DNA of 64,000 nucleotides from an uncultured Lachnospiraceae bacterium (GCA_910585635.1 CAJUFE010000009.1:4619-68618); one strand, 5' to 3'; positions 18,760 through 26,836 are shown, counted from the stretch's first letter. Program-made: numbers and translations. The notes: generated from the sequence alone by a model not told the origin.

Positions 18760-18836
18760 CCGCTGGTCACCCCTTTCATAGCACGTTCTTAGCAGCCGTC
18801 TTTCGGAAGGCTCCAAAAAGGCGGCATGATGGATAG

Positions 18837-18873
18837 ATCCGGCAGGACGCGCCTGGAGCGCTCCCTGCCGGAT
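18837..18873 (-). other. Intergenic hairpin between binding-protein and ATPase genes
   Basis: ATCCGGCAGG at 18837-18846 pairs perfectly with CCTGCCGGAT at 18864-18873. No U-tract follows on either side. Such hairpins after the binding-protein gene often stabilise its mRNA or partly stop transcription, so that more binding protein than transporter is made. Confidence 0.65.
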
Positions 18874-18883
18874 AGCCTTACGA

Positions 18884-19978
18884 TCAGATCCCGTACTTCT
18901 CCACATCCTCCGCGGTGATCTCAGAGGCGTCGAAGCCCTTCTCATCCATGATGATGGTCTTTTCGGTGATCTCCTCACCCATTTCTACCTTCTTGATGAC
19001 ATCGTTGATATAGGAAGCCTGGAAGGGATTGCACTGTCCGTCATAATTCCAATTCTGGTCTAACAGCTCCTGTAATGCCCACTTGTTGCAGTCAAAGCCC
19101 ATGACGATCACGTCCTTGCCCACGCCGTGGGAGATGTTGGCCTTGTCAAGAGCGGCCACGGCGCCCTTAGCCATATCGTCGTTCTCCGCGTAGATCACAT
19201 TGAACTCGGTGCCGGAGTCGATCACGGACTGGACGATCTGCTGGGCCTTCTCGGAGTTCCACTCTGCGGTCTGCTGGGTCACCAGGGTCCAGTTGCTCTC
19301 TGCGGCTACCTTGGCATCTAACGCGCCGGTACGTCCCTGCTGCGCGGCGGAGCCCATGACACCCTGGATGTGGATGATGTTATACTGGTCTAAGCCCTGT
19401 CCGGCCAGCCAGTCTACCGCGGTCTGTCCTTCCTTATCCATGTCGGATACGATGGAAGCCAGGTAAAGGTCCTCGCTGGCATCGATGGTACGGTCAAATA
19501 AGATCACGCCGATCCCGGCCGCCTCTGCGTCCTGGAGCACGCTGTCCCAGCCGGAGGTATCCGCGGCGGATAAGAGCAGGTAATCCACCTCGTCCTGGAT
19601 GAACTTCTGTGCTGCCGTGATCTGCTCGTCATTCTTTAAGCTGTAGGCAAAGGAGGCGTCATAGCCGTTCTCTTTGGTGAACATGGCCTTTAAGTCTGCG
19701 TCATTGGCGGTACGATAGCTGGATTCATTGGGGTCGTTGTTGATGATCCCTACCCGGATCAGCTCGCCGTCCGCCGCCGGAGCCGCCGCCTCTGCGGCCT
19801 CTGTCCCCGCATCCTTAGCTTCCGCTCCTGTATCGGCTCCCGCTGCCGCCGCTGTGGTGGGCGTCTCTGCCGCTGCCGTGGTAGCCGCCTCTGTGGCCGC
19901 AGTACCGCCGCCGCATCCTGTTAAGCTGGCTGCGGCCAATGCTGCTGTCATCATCCATGCGATCGTTCTCTTTTTCAT
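18884..19978 (-). CDS. Sugar ABC transporter substrate-binding lipoprotein
   Basis: A 364-residue extracytoplasmic binding protein of the periplasmic-binding-protein type 1 fold (YtfQ-like). Signal peptide with lipobox LTGC (cysteine ~22), then an Ala/Thr/Glu-rich linker to about residue 70, then the sugar-binding domain: RVGIINNDPNESSYRTAN, SAADTSGWDSVLQDAEAAGIGVILFDR, AENDDMAKGAVAALDKA. It would be lipid-anchored outside the membrane. First gene of the arabinose operon, divergent from the araR-like regulator. The substrate is inferred from context. Confidence 0.94.
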   Translation of the reverse strand: MKKRTIAWMMTAALAAASLTGCGGGTAATEAATTAAAETPTTAAAAGADTGAEAKDAGTEAAEAAAPAADGELIRVGIINNDPNESSYRTANDADLKAMFTKENGYDASFAYSLKNDEQITAAQKFIQDEVDYLLLSAADTSGWDSVLQDAEAAGIGVILFDRTIDASEDLYLASIVSDMDKEGQTAVDWLAGQGLDQYNIIHIQGVMGSAAQQGRTGALDAKVAAESNWTLVTQQTAEWNSEKAQQIVQSVIDSGTEFNVIYAENDDMAKGAVAALDKANISHGVGKDVIVMGFDCNKWALQELLDQNWNYDGQCNPFQASYINDVIKKVEMGEEITEKTIIMDEKGFDASEITAEDVEKYGI

Positions 19979-20125
19979 CTTTCTACCTCCGCTTTTTATC
20001 CTCCGCAGTTGATCTTTCCTGCGGGCCTTTCGTTCCCGGGATGTGCTCCCGATGGCTATAGCTTACCAGAGGGAGCTGTTTTCCTTCAATCGCCGGGCGG
20101 GCTCCGGTCGGTGGTTTGTCTATCC

Positions 20126-20173
20126 TTTACAATACAACTTTTTTATGTTATGCTGAAAAAACGGTACAACTTT
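20126..20173 (+). promoter_or_regulatory. araR promoter and paired operator-like repeats
   Basis: TTTACA (20126-20131), 17 bases, TATGCT (20149-20154) is a good promoter for the plus-strand regulator. TACAACTTT occurs twice, at 20133-20141 and 20165-20173, exactly 32 bases apart (about three helical turns). The TTGTA(C/T) half-site resembles half of known AraR operators. One copy lies inside this promoter and both face the divergent transporter operon, so they are good candidates for AraR sites controlling both directions. Confidence 0.55.
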
Positions 20174-20399
20174 ATCCAAAGGATGGATCTTTTCCGAAAA
20201 AGGAGGATATCTTCCGATATCCCCGGAGGGAGAGGCTCATGGCTGCCCTTTGACGGCCCTGGACGGATCTGTGCAGTTTTCCTATATGGCGGATATTTTG
20301 TTGGGTCTTTTAAGGAGACAGGGAGATATCCTACGACAGGCTTTGGGCGTTTCTGCCAGAGGACCTGGATCTTTTTCACTGATCTTGGTATTTTTTATC

Positions 20400-20429
20400 G
20401 AAAAAAATAAGGAGCCCAAAGAAGGGCTC
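20400..20429 (-). terminator. Hairpin with U-tract on the minus strand in the araR leader
   Basis: GGAGCCC (20410-20416) pairs with GGGCTCC (20423-20429). Read on the minus strand it is followed by TTATTTTTTT, a good terminator shape. It would stop antisense transcripts coming from the right. In the araR direction it lacks a U-tract. The leader 20156-20455 also has a GGATATC/GATATCC hairpin at 20205-20222 and no gene I can support. Confidence 0.5.
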
Positions 20430-20455
20430 CCACAGAGATGAGGAGGTTTTTTGCC

Positions 20456-21532
20456 ATGGCGATCCGCTATAAATGGCTGGCCGGACAGCTGGAGGCTCTG
20501 ATCCAAAAGAGCATCCGGGAGGGGGGGGATAAGCTGCCCACAGAGCAGGAGCTGTGCGCCCGCTATCAGCTGAGCCGCCAGACCGTGCGCATGGCATTAA
20601 AGGTCTTAGAGGAAAAGGGACTGATCGAGAAACGGCGGGGCAGCGGCTCTTACATCACCGGACGCTCCCCTGTACCTCAGGAGAACGTGATCGGGGTCCT
20701 GCTCTTTAACGACCAGGACTACATCTATCCCGGCACCTTAAAGGATATCCAGCTGACCTTAGCCCAGGGCGGCTTCTCCACCCTCTTCTTCCCTACCGGC
20801 AACAGCGTCAGCAAGGAACGGCAGATCTTAGAGGGCCTTGTGGAAGCTCCACCCAGAGGGCTGATCGTAGAGGGCAGCAAGAGCGCCCTGCCGAACCCCA
20901 ACCTGGATCTCTACCGGAAGCTGGACCGGAAGGGCTGCGCGGTCTGCTTTTTGTACAACCATTACCCGGCAGCGGCAGGCCCCCTTTTCGTGCAGGACGA
21001 TAACCGCTCCGGCAGCCTGCTGCTGGTCCAGCACCTGGCCGCCCAGGGTCACCAGCGGATCGGTGGGATCTTTAAGGCTGATGATCTCCAGGGTCATGAG
21101 CGGTACCAAGGTTTTATCGAAGCCCTGCGCGATCTTTCCCTCCCCTTCTTTGAGGACCAGGTCTCCTGGTATGGTTCCCGGGACTTACACAAGCTGACCG
21201 CCCTTAAGGACGCATCCTTCTTACGAGAGATCGTCCTGGACTCTTTGTCCTCCTGCACCGCCGTGGTCTGCTATAACGATATCCTGGCCTACCACCTGGT
21301 GAACGTCCTTTTGCAGGACGGCTACCGCCTGCCCCGGGACATGGCGGTCACCGCCTTCGACAACACCTACTTGAGTAACTCCGACATCCTCACCATCACC
21401 ACCCTCTCCCACCGTCCTCATGAGATGGGGACCCGGGCGGCCTCCACATTGCTGAAAAAGATAAAAGGACTCCCTGTCCATTCCCAGGAAGTCCCATGGC
21501 ATCTGAACCTAAAAGAAAGCACCGGGGCATGA
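20456..21532 (+). CDS. araR: AraR-like transcriptional regulator (GntR DNA-binding domain, LacI-type sensor)
   Basis: A 358-residue regulator. Residues ~1-70 are a GntR winged helix (LPTEQELCARYQLSRQTVRMALKVLEEKGLIEKRRGSGSYI). The rest is a periplasmic-binding-like sensor (VIGVLLFNDQDYIYPGTL, LLVQHLAAQGHQRIGGIF, TAVVCYNDILAYHLV). This chimeric layout is that of AraR, the arabinose-responsive repressor of Firmicutes. Start at 20456 (MAIRYKW) has AGGAGG at 9 bases; an ATG at 20438 overlaps that site. It is divergent from the ABC transporter operon. Confidence 0.9.
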   Translation: MAIRYKWLAGQLEALIQKSIREGGDKLPTEQELCARYQLSRQTVRMALKVLEEKGLIEKRRGSGSYITGRSPVPQENVIGVLLFNDQDYIYPGTLKDIQLTLAQGGFSTLFFPTGNSVSKERQILEGLVEAPPRGLIVEGSKSALPNPNLDLYRKLDRKGCAVCFLYNHYPAAAGPLFVQDDNRSGSLLLVQHLAAQGHQRIGGIFKADDLQGHERYQGFIEALRDLSLPFFEDQVSWYGSRDLHKLTALKDASFLREIVLDSLSSCTAVVCYNDILAYHLVNVLLQDGYRLPRDMAVTAFDNTYLSNSDILTITTLSHRPHEMGTRAASTLLKKIKGLPVHSQEVPWHLNLKESTGA

Positions 21533-21535
21533 AGG

Positions 21536-21598
21536 ACGGACCGGCACATAGGGGCCGTACATAAAGGCCGGTACATGGATAGAGGGCCGGCACATAAG
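21536..21598. repeat. Four imperfect GGCCGGYACATA repeats between convergent genes
   Basis: The 75-bp gap between araR and the response regulator holds GACCGGCACATA, GGCCGTACATAA, GGCCGGTACATG and GGCCGGCACATA, spaced about 15-20 bases. No function is evident; it may be a tandem duplication or a set of protein-binding sites. Confidence 0.6.
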
Positions 21599-21607
21599 AT
21601 CCGTCCC

Positions 21608-23227
21608 TCACCGTCCCTCCGCCCGATACTCCCGAGGTGTGCACCCCAAAAGCTTTCGGAACACAAAGCTGAAGTAATGGGGATCCTTGTACCCCACCTC
21701 CCTGGCGATCTCCCCCGAGGCCTTATCGGTCTGCCTTAGCAGCTTCTTCGCCTTCTCGATCCGCTTCTCCGTCACATATTCGATGAAGGTCTGCTGCATG
21801 TTCTGGCTGAAGATGGTGCTCAGGTAATTAGGGCTCATGCCGATCTGCTCCGCTGCCATGCTCAGGGAAAAGCTCTCCTGGTCATACTGGCTGTCGATAA
21901 GATCTCGCACCTTCTTGAACAGCTTCTTCCCCTGGCGGTTGTCGATCCCGTCCCGGATCTCCATCACATCCTTCAGCATCCCCATAAAATACACATACAT
22001 ATCCTCCTCGCTGTCCGGGACCGTCGGAACGGTCCCGCCGGCCTCCTTCCGGCCGTCCTCCGGGTCTGCCCCGATGGAATGGAGGAAGGTGGCCGCCGCC
22101 ACCCGGATGTTAAAGAACACATAGCCCCTGAACATCCGGGACCGCAGCCCGTGGCCAATATTATCCAGGTAGGAGACCACGAAGTCGTGAATCTCGCTCT
22201 CCGTCCCCTTCGCCAGGAAATCCCGGATGATCTCCGGGTCCATCTGCACCAGATCCACATCGGTGATCTCCTTCTCCTCCTGGTCCGCCGCGTAAGCCTT
22301 AAGGCTCTCCTGGGTCAGGATATGGGTATCCGGCAGGATGAACCGGTAGGCGAAATGGTGGCTGGCCTTCCGGTAGCACTGGGGCAGCATGCTGAGCCGC
22401 TCCACCGGCTCCCCCACAGCCGCATGCCAGCCCATATGGTCCTCCTCGGAGGCACAGTACCGGCGCAGATGGTCCGTCCCGTTTTCCACCAGCTCCTGGA
22501 TCTGGGCCCGCTCGCCCTCCACCGGCACGCCGTAGCTGTTCACATTTAAACGGAACAGGATATACTGGGGATGCCGCAAAAAGAAATGGAACACCTCATC
22601 CTGCTTGCGCATGAACCGCTCCCGGTCCTCCCTGGCAGGCTGGTCCTCCTTCTCGTACAGAGAAAAGAGCAGCAGGTCGTAGCAGGGAGCCGTGATCTGC
22701 AGAGACAACCTGGCCGCCTCCTCATAGATCTCCTTGACCGACAGCTTCCCGTCCAGGACCTTCTCAAAAAAACGGCGCAGGGGGAACTGCTCAAAGGCCT
22801 GCATCTCGTCCTGGAACTGGGCCTGATAATCGTGATCCTTCTGCCCCATATCCTGCCCGATCTTCTCCTTCAGCTCCAGCATCACATTCCGCAGAGCCGC
22901 CCTGGTGACAGGCTTTAAAAGGTACTGGTCCACGCCCACCACGATGGCCTGCCTGGCGTACTCGAAATCATCGTAGCCGCTGATGATCACGATCCGGATC
23001 TTAGGGAATTCCTCCTTCACGATCTCGCTTAAGGAGAGGCCGTCCATAAAGGGCATCTTGATATCCGTGATCAGCACATCCGGCTTCATCTTGCGGATCA
23101 TGGGCAGCGCCATCTCCCCGTCCGCGGCATCGCCCACGAACTGGAAGCCATACTGTTCCCAGGGGATCTTATCCCGCAGCCCTTCCCGGACCACGCTCTC
23201 ATCCTCTACCAAAAACACTCGCAGCAT
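21608..23227 (-). CDS. YesN-type response regulator (receiver plus AraC DNA-binding domain)
   Basis: A 539-residue two-component response regulator. Receiver domain at residues ~1-120: VFLVEDESVVREGL, phosphorylatable aspartate in DVLITDIKMPFMDG, and LLKPV. C-terminal AraC helix-turn-helix: YDQESFSLSMAAEQIGMSPN, then EIAREVGYKDPHYFSFVFRK. The middle ~300 residues are a long linker. These regulators usually work with a sensor kinase and control sugar ABC transporters; here the upstream gene is a truncated sugar-binding protein, and the kinase is presumably beyond the phage junction. Confidence 0.92.
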   Translation of the reverse strand: MLRVFLVEDESVVREGLRDKIPWEQYGFQFVGDAADGEMALPMIRKMKPDVLITDIKMPFMDGLSLSEIVKEEFPKIRIVIISGYDDFEYARQAIVVGVDQYLLKPVTRAALRNVMLELKEKIGQDMGQKDHDYQAQFQDEMQAFEQFPLRRFFEKVLDGKLSVKEIYEEAARLSLQITAPCYDLLLFSLYEKEDQPAREDRERFMRKQDEVFHFFLRHPQYILFRLNVNSYGVPVEGERAQIQELVENGTDHLRRYCASEEDHMGWHAAVGEPVERLSMLPQCYRKASHHFAYRFILPDTHILTQESLKAYAADQEEKEITDVDLVQMDPEIIRDFLAKGTESEIHDFVVSYLDNIGHGLRSRMFRGYVFFNIRVAAATFLHSIGADPEDGRKEAGGTVPTVPDSEEDMYVYFMGMLKDVMEIRDGIDNRQGKKLFKKVRDLIDSQYDQESFSLSMAAEQIGMSPNYLSTIFSQNMQQTFIEYVTEKRIEKAKKLLRQTDKASGEIAREVGYKDPHYFSFVFRKLLGCTPREYRAEGR

Positions 23228-23291
23228 TTATCGTCCCTTCTTTCTGTCTGTCGGCAGGGCCGCCAAGGCGGCGGTGAGGGTCCCCTCCTCC

Positions 23292-23703
23292 TCACTCTCC
23301 GTCCAGCTTCTCTGCTACATTTTCCTTGGTGAACACACCCTCCTCCACGAAGTTCAGCCTGGGTACCTTCTCCCCCTTCTCCAGCTTTTGGATCACCTCC
23401 TCGATATATCCGCCCAGATCGGACCGGCACTCCACATCAGCGGTGATCTGCCCCTCCTCTACCAGCTTTAAGGCGCTGTCCACCGCGTCAAAGGAGATCA
23501 CCAGGATATCGCCGTCCTCCCCGGTGGTCTTCCCGGCCTTGCGGATCGCCTCTAAGGCTCCGAAGGTCATATCGTCGTTCTGGGAGATCAGCACATCGAT
23601 GCTGTCATACCGGCGGAGCATCCGCTCCATCACCTCCTGTCCCTTTGCGGTGGTGAACTCTCCGTCCACCTGCTCCAGGATATTCCAATTATCATGATAG
23701 ATA
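23292..23703 (-). pseudogene. C-terminal fragment of a second sugar-binding protein, cut at the phage junction
   Basis: The last ~135 residues of a type 1 periplasmic sugar-binding protein: GEFTTAKGQEVMERML, the hinge-region SQNDDMTFGALEAIRKAGK, ILVISFDAVDSALKLVEEG and ECRSDLGGYIEEVIQKL. The frame is binding-protein-like up to about 23700 (DNWNILEQ); beyond that it runs into phage sequence. The N-terminal ~200 residues and signal peptide are missing. It belongs with the adjacent YesN regulator and marks the insertion point. Confidence 0.88.
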
Positions 23704-23720
23704 GCTGTATTTGCCTATAT
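23704..23720. repeat. 17-bp inverted repeat at the phage/chromosome junction (left copy)
   Basis: GCTGTATTTGCCTATAT. Its exact reverse complement is at 47718-47734. This copy lies exactly where binding-protein coding sequence ends and phage genes begin, so it is a candidate for part of the left attachment site or for a recombination site. Confidence 0.6.
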
Positions 23721-23721
23721 T

Positions 23722-23880
23722 TCAGTCCGCAGTTTCATATGCTTCACACGGAGCGTTGTTCTGCTCGCCGTAAAACCGGGTGTCATCATCCCTGGAAACT
23801 TCGATTCCTTTGGCTTTGCAGTCATGGTCTCCGTTACACCGGTCGGCCGGTATACAGTTCTTACAGCTTCCACACGTCAT
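23722..23880 (-). CDS. Small cysteine-rich phage protein
   Basis: 52 residues starting MTCGSCKNC, with six cysteines (CGSCKNC, DRCNGDHDC, NAPC) that could bind zinc. AAAGGAG lies 7 bases before the ATG at 23880. Function unknown. Last gene of the left-end operon driven by the promoter at 24442-24495. The stop lies one base from the 17-bp junction repeat. Confidence 0.75.
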   Translation of the reverse strand: MTCGSCKNCIPADRCNGDHDCKAKGIEVSRDDDTRFYGEQNNAPCEAYETAD

Positions 23881-23955
23881 ATTTATTCTCCTTTCTGCCC
23901 TGCCTTGTCAGCACCGGTGGGGCGGTTCCGGTGGACGCCTTTTCAGGCGTTTCGG

Positions 23956-24072
23956 CTATTCGTCATAGTCCGCCGCATCATAATCCGGGTTGTGCATTGC
24001 ATCATATTCTCGCGCCGCAGTGTCCCAATCACATCCAGTAGCCTCCATCAACTGCTCAATCCACTCAAACAT
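23956..24072 (-). CDS. Small acidic phage protein
   Basis: 38 residues (MFEWIEQLMEATGCDWDTAA, then an acidic Asp/Tyr end), stop TAG. GGAGGAAGATAA precedes the ATG. It follows the next upstream gene by 11 bases. Function unknown. Confidence 0.65.
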   Translation of the reverse strand: MFEWIEQLMEATGCDWDTAAREYDAMHNPDYDAADYDE

Positions 24073-24083
24073 TTATCTTCCTC

Positions 24084-24416
24084 CTATCCTACGGTAAACG
24101 GTATGCACGGGTAACTTGGAACGTCGTCATATTTGAATTCGCAGCCTTCTAACTTTTCCGGTTCCTGCACCTGACCGAGTAACCATCTTGCATCATATGT
24201 ATTTTCTGCTTTCGCATGAGCTTCTAAGAACCATTCTTCATAATCTTTGACCATCTTACGGAGCGCGATCACTTCTTCTTTTGTTGTGGCGTCTATCGCC
24301 GCTTCAAAGGGATGCTTTTTGCTTTCTTTCAACCATCCGTTCACCGCTCCCCAGGGGGTTTTGTATTCTTTATTTACGAGCAGCTCCAAACCGTTTGTGA
24401 CTGTCACTGTATACAT
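24084..24416 (-). CDS. Phage protein of unknown function, left-end operon
   Basis: 110 residues starting MYTVTVTNGLELLVNKEYKT. Start at 24416 has AGGAGG upstream. First gene behind the strong repressor-type promoter at 24442-24495, so it should respond to the phage regulator that binds CGACTAAAAGTGT. No recognised domain; a helical middle (ATTKEEVIALRKMVKDYEEW). Confidence 0.75.
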   Translation of the reverse strand: MYTVTVTNGLELLVNKEYKTPWGAVNGWLKESKKHPFEAAIDATTKEEVIALRKMVKDYEEWFLEAHAKAENTYDARWLLGQVQEPEKLEGCEFKYDDVPSYPCIPFTVG

Positions 24417-24441
24417 TTTATTTCCTCCTGTTCTTATCGGG

Positions 24442-24495
24442 CTTTTCAAATTTCCTTACATTCTTATTTTAACACTTTTAGTCGTTTTTGTCAAT
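24442..24495 (-). promoter_or_regulatory. Left copy of the duplicated 54-bp phage promoter with operator
   Basis: On the minus strand TTGACA (24494-24489), a 17-base spacer containing the operator CGACTAAAAGTG (24484-24473), then TAAAAT (24471-24466). The whole 54 bases are identical, in inverted orientation, to 47357-47410. A consensus-like promoter with an operator between -35 and -10 is typical of repressor control. Confidence 0.85.
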
Positions 24496-24651
24496 CTTTT
24501 TGAGAAAATTTTTCCAGAAAAAAAATCCTGATGATAAAATGGCGCAGCGTCCACAAACGGGACAGCCACGCCATCTACTTAACTGACTTTTATGAACTTA
24601 TTCAGCAAGGAATCATACATCTGCCGGAGAAGTCCGCACTCGGTTTCCACT

Positions 24652-25029
24652 TTAGCAAGTCTGGAAGCAAGGGCGGGGGGGGGAGAGCTGTTCTCCCTCC
24701 GGTCGGATTCCGAGCGAAATGCAGATTGCCGATTCTATGGCATCCATTTCATCACCAGTCACCGTTCCGCAATAATTCCCTACCCTGTCCGTTGATACGG
24801 TGGTGATCTGCTCACACAGAGCGGTGCTTATCCGGCTCAGGCTATGTATGAGGACATGCGTAGGAAGATCGCGCTTTGACTGCGTGGTAAGGTAAACCAC
24901 TTCTACGGTTGTGCTGTAGGTATTGTTTTTATCGTTAGATACTATTACTGCCGGTCTCCCGGAGTTCTGCTCGCTTCCAACGCTATAACCTTTTTCAATG
25001 TACCACACTTCTCCTCGCTTTATCTGCAT
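24652..25029 (-). CDS. PemK/MazF-type toxin-like protein with a slippery C-terminus
   Basis: A PemK/MazF-fold protein: IKRGEVWYIEKGYSVGSEQ, NSGRPAVIVSNDKNN, VEVVYLTTQ, ALCEQITTVSTDRV. MazF proteins are ribosome-independent mRNA endonucleases. As written it ends 24652 with an unnatural tail (RPCFQTC) created by a run of nine C on the minus strand. With one C fewer the frame would continue through ASRLAKVETECGLLRQMYD to a TAA at 24579, a helical tail that looks genuine. The length of the tract thus decides the C-terminus. It overlaps the upstream gene by 35 bases. No obvious antitoxin partner is next to it. Confidence 0.85.
   Translation of the reverse strand: MQIKRGEVWYIEKGYSVGSEQNSGRPAVIVSNDKNNTYSTTVEVVYLTTQSKRDLPTHVLIHSLSRISTALCEQITTVSTDRVGNYCGTVTGDEMDAIESAICISLGIRPEGEQLSPPRPCFQTC
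24675..24683. repeat. Poly-G tract of nine in the PemK/MazF-like gene
   Basis: Nine G (nine C in the coding strand). Eight or eleven would give the longer reading frame ending at 24579. Candidate slippage site or base-count error. Confidence 0.8.
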
Positions 25030-25579
25030 CTGGTGCCTCCTTCCTATCCTTTAAGATTTTTTCTATCGCCTCTGACCGGCAGATGGACCAAATGGCGTCG
25101 GCATTTTCATCAAGCCGCCTCCTAAGATCCGTTGCCATATCCTCCAGTTCCGTATCTGTTACCGGCATTTCATCCAACCCGTACTCCTCTGAAAAAGTGT
25201 CCAGTTCTTCTTCGATATCCTGGAGATCATAGATATGCTCCTGTTTTTCATATGCCTGGCGCAATTCTTCAGACGTAAGAAACACACCTGGTGATATTTC
25301 ATGCTCCTTTTTCCCATACCCCCGGCAGTATAAAGGACGCTCGCGCCCTTCGCAGTAAGGACACTCCTCCAAATCTGATCCGTCGGACGGATACAACAAA
25401 TGGTACACTCCCAAGCTGTACCGTTCATCAAACCAGCGCCAGATATCCTCCCGGAAAGTACCGGCGGGGAAATGTAAAAATGCTTCTTCCAGGCACTCAG
25501 TTTCCGGATCCATCGGAACATCCCCAAACTATCCCCACAGCTTTTCCAGTTCGCTATCACGTTCTTTTAATGTTCTCAT
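24995..25579 (-). pseudogene. Phage/mobile-element protein with in-frame amber after 16 codons
   Basis: ATG at 25579 (AAGGAG 8 bases upstream) starts MRTLKERDSELEKLWG, then TAG at 25529-25531, then FGDVPMDPETECLEEAF and a 172-residue protein in the same frame. Related phage and conjugative-element proteins, as I recall them, read straight through this region, so the TAG is probably a mutation or error; translation could also restart at ATG 25513. The body contains FPAGTFREDIWRWFDERYS and a CPYCEGRERPLYC zinc-ribbon-like segment. Function unknown. The end overlaps the PemK/MazF-like gene. Confidence 0.75.
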
Positions 25580-25582
25580 GCT

Positions 25583-26044
25583 TCATTCTCCTTCCAAATG
25601 GGACGGGATGATGCTCCATTCGTAATAAATGTCAAGGCCCCTCACGTATACAGATGCTTCGTCCTCTGATTCTTCTTTCACAATGTCCCGGTATCCGGCA
25701 TCTGTGAGATTCCTTAGCTCTACATCCACATCTGCTTTCATGCTTCTGCGGGCGCTTTCCATATTCGCAAAAGCATACGCATCCGATCCCTCCGCATAAT
25801 TTGAGTGGATGATTATGTAGCACTCCTTGGCTTCCTTTTCCCTGCTGAATTTACAGCTGTTCAATTCGCTGTCATAATCGCAGTCACCGTCCTGAGTATG
25901 CAGACACTCATCACACAGCATGAGCCTGTTTCCACAAACAGGGCAGAAAGCTCTGAACCCCATTGTACTGGTGTCCCAACGCATTTCGATTTCATTTTCG
26001 CAATGAGGGCATACCTCCACGACCATATTACTGCTTGTCTTCAT
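25583..26044 (-). CDS. Phage zinc-ribbon protein of unknown function
   Basis: 153 residues. Two zinc-binding patterns at the N-terminus (CPHCENE, then FCPVCGN, then LCDEC), followed by a CxxDYDSELNSCKF segment and an alpha/beta-looking C-terminus. The start overlaps the end of the small gene at 26028-26186. No family recognised. Confidence 0.75.
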   Translation of the reverse strand: MKTSSNMVVEVCPHCENEIEMRWDTSTMGFRAFCPVCGNRLMLCDECLHTQDGDCDYDSELNSCKFSREKEAKECYIIIHSNYAEGSDAYAFANMESARRSMKADVDVELRNLTDAGYRDIVKEESEDEASVYVRGLDIYYEWSIIPSHLEGE

Positions 26045-26186
26045 CCTTTTTCTCCATTTCTGCTGCTACAACAGCGGCTGTCATCCGATCCATACCGACC
26101 TGTTCGAGCCGCCGGAACGCTTTTTCTTTTTCTTCGGCTGTTTTAGCAGTTCGTAAACTCATAACCAGATCATACAACAATCCCAT
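26028..26186 (-). CDS. Small helical phage protein
   Basis: 52 residues, MGLLYDLVMSLRTAKTAEEK and so on, charged and helical. GAGGAGG precedes the ATG at 26186. Overlaps the next gene by 17 bases. Confidence 0.65.
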   Translation of the reverse strand: MGLLYDLVMSLRTAKTAEEKEKAFRRLEQVGMDRMTAAVVAAEMEKKDEDKQ

Positions 26187-26196
26187 ACGCCTCCTC

Positions 26197-26574
26197 TCAT
26201 TCTACAAAGTTGAATTTAGGCGTGTGCTGACGGACATCGCAGTGCTCCAGCCAACTTTGCACATCCCGACTCCAATGTTTCTGGCCTGCGGTAAAAGAAC
26301 CATCGGAAAAAATGATCCCGCCATAATCTTCGATCATATGGATCCAGAATGTCGGCCCTCCGAATTTCGGGGTAAACTCGATTCTCGATGCCCCGTCCCC
26401 GTGGATCTGCTGATCCTTTTTCGGAGTATGGAAATACATGCCTCTCCCCTTCGTATAATCCTGCTGCATCTGGTCGAAAATCCAGTTTTCCATTTCCTGG
26501 AGATTTGAAAAGGACTTTTCGTGGTTCCTTCGGAAATAATCATTGTGGTATTCTTCATATCTGACTTTAAGCAT
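26197..26574 (-). CDS. Phage protein of unknown function
   Basis: 125 residues starting MLKVRYEEYHNDYF. Start at 26574 has GGAGG 8 bases upstream. Aromatic-rich; contains FWIHMIEDYGGIIFSDGSF. No family recognised. Part of the accessory operon, separated from neighbours by a few bases. Confidence 0.75.
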   Translation of the reverse strand: MLKVRYEEYHNDYFRRNHEKSFSNLQEMENWIFDQMQQDYTKGRGMYFHTPKKDQQIHGDGASRIEFTPKFGGPTFWIHMIEDYGGIIFSDGSFTAGQKHWSRDVQSWLEHCDVRQHTPKFNFVE

Positions 26575-26579
26575 CTTTT

Positions 26580-26825
26580 TTACCTCCAATCCGGTACAGA
26601 GTTCCCGTACCCTGCTTTTATGTGCGCATCCAGGACAGCTACCGCATCTGGGAACAAAATAAACTTTCTCTTATCCGTGATGATCTGCTTTAGCTGAACA
26701 ATGGTGGCAGCAGGATTTTCCTCGTGAACCATCACGAGGAAATCCTTTGTGGCAACCGTTGAACCGGCCACGCGCCGTTTTCTCCCAGGGACACAATACT
26801 CAACATCCGCATAATTCCTCCGCAT
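26580..26825 (-). CDS. Small phage protein of unknown function
   Basis: 81 residues starting MRRNYADVEYCVPGRKRR. Start at 26825 has GAGGGGG at 8 bases; an in-frame ATG at 26843 is less well placed. No family recognised. Confidence 0.65.
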   Translation of the reverse strand: MRRNYADVEYCVPGRKRRVAGSTVATKDFLVMVHEENPAATIVQLKQIITDKRKFILFPDAVAVLDAHIKAGYGNSVPDWR

Positions 26826-26836
26826 ATCTAGCCCCC

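Noticed and set aside
20156..20455. Short frames in the araR leader on both strands
   Set aside because: They cover hairpins, lack ribosome sites and give low-complexity peptides.
7033..25531. Genome-wide reassignment of TAG to glutamine, as in some crAss-like phages
   Set aside because: TAG ends several genes at the expected place (MATE exporter, genes ending at 39117, 43000, 44648, 47272, 47723), so TAG works as a stop here; isolated nonsense changes are simpler.
24652..25579. Classic mazEF toxin-antitoxin pair
   Set aside because: The upstream gene is a ~190-residue phage protein without an antitoxin-type DNA-binding domain, so no antitoxin can be assigned.
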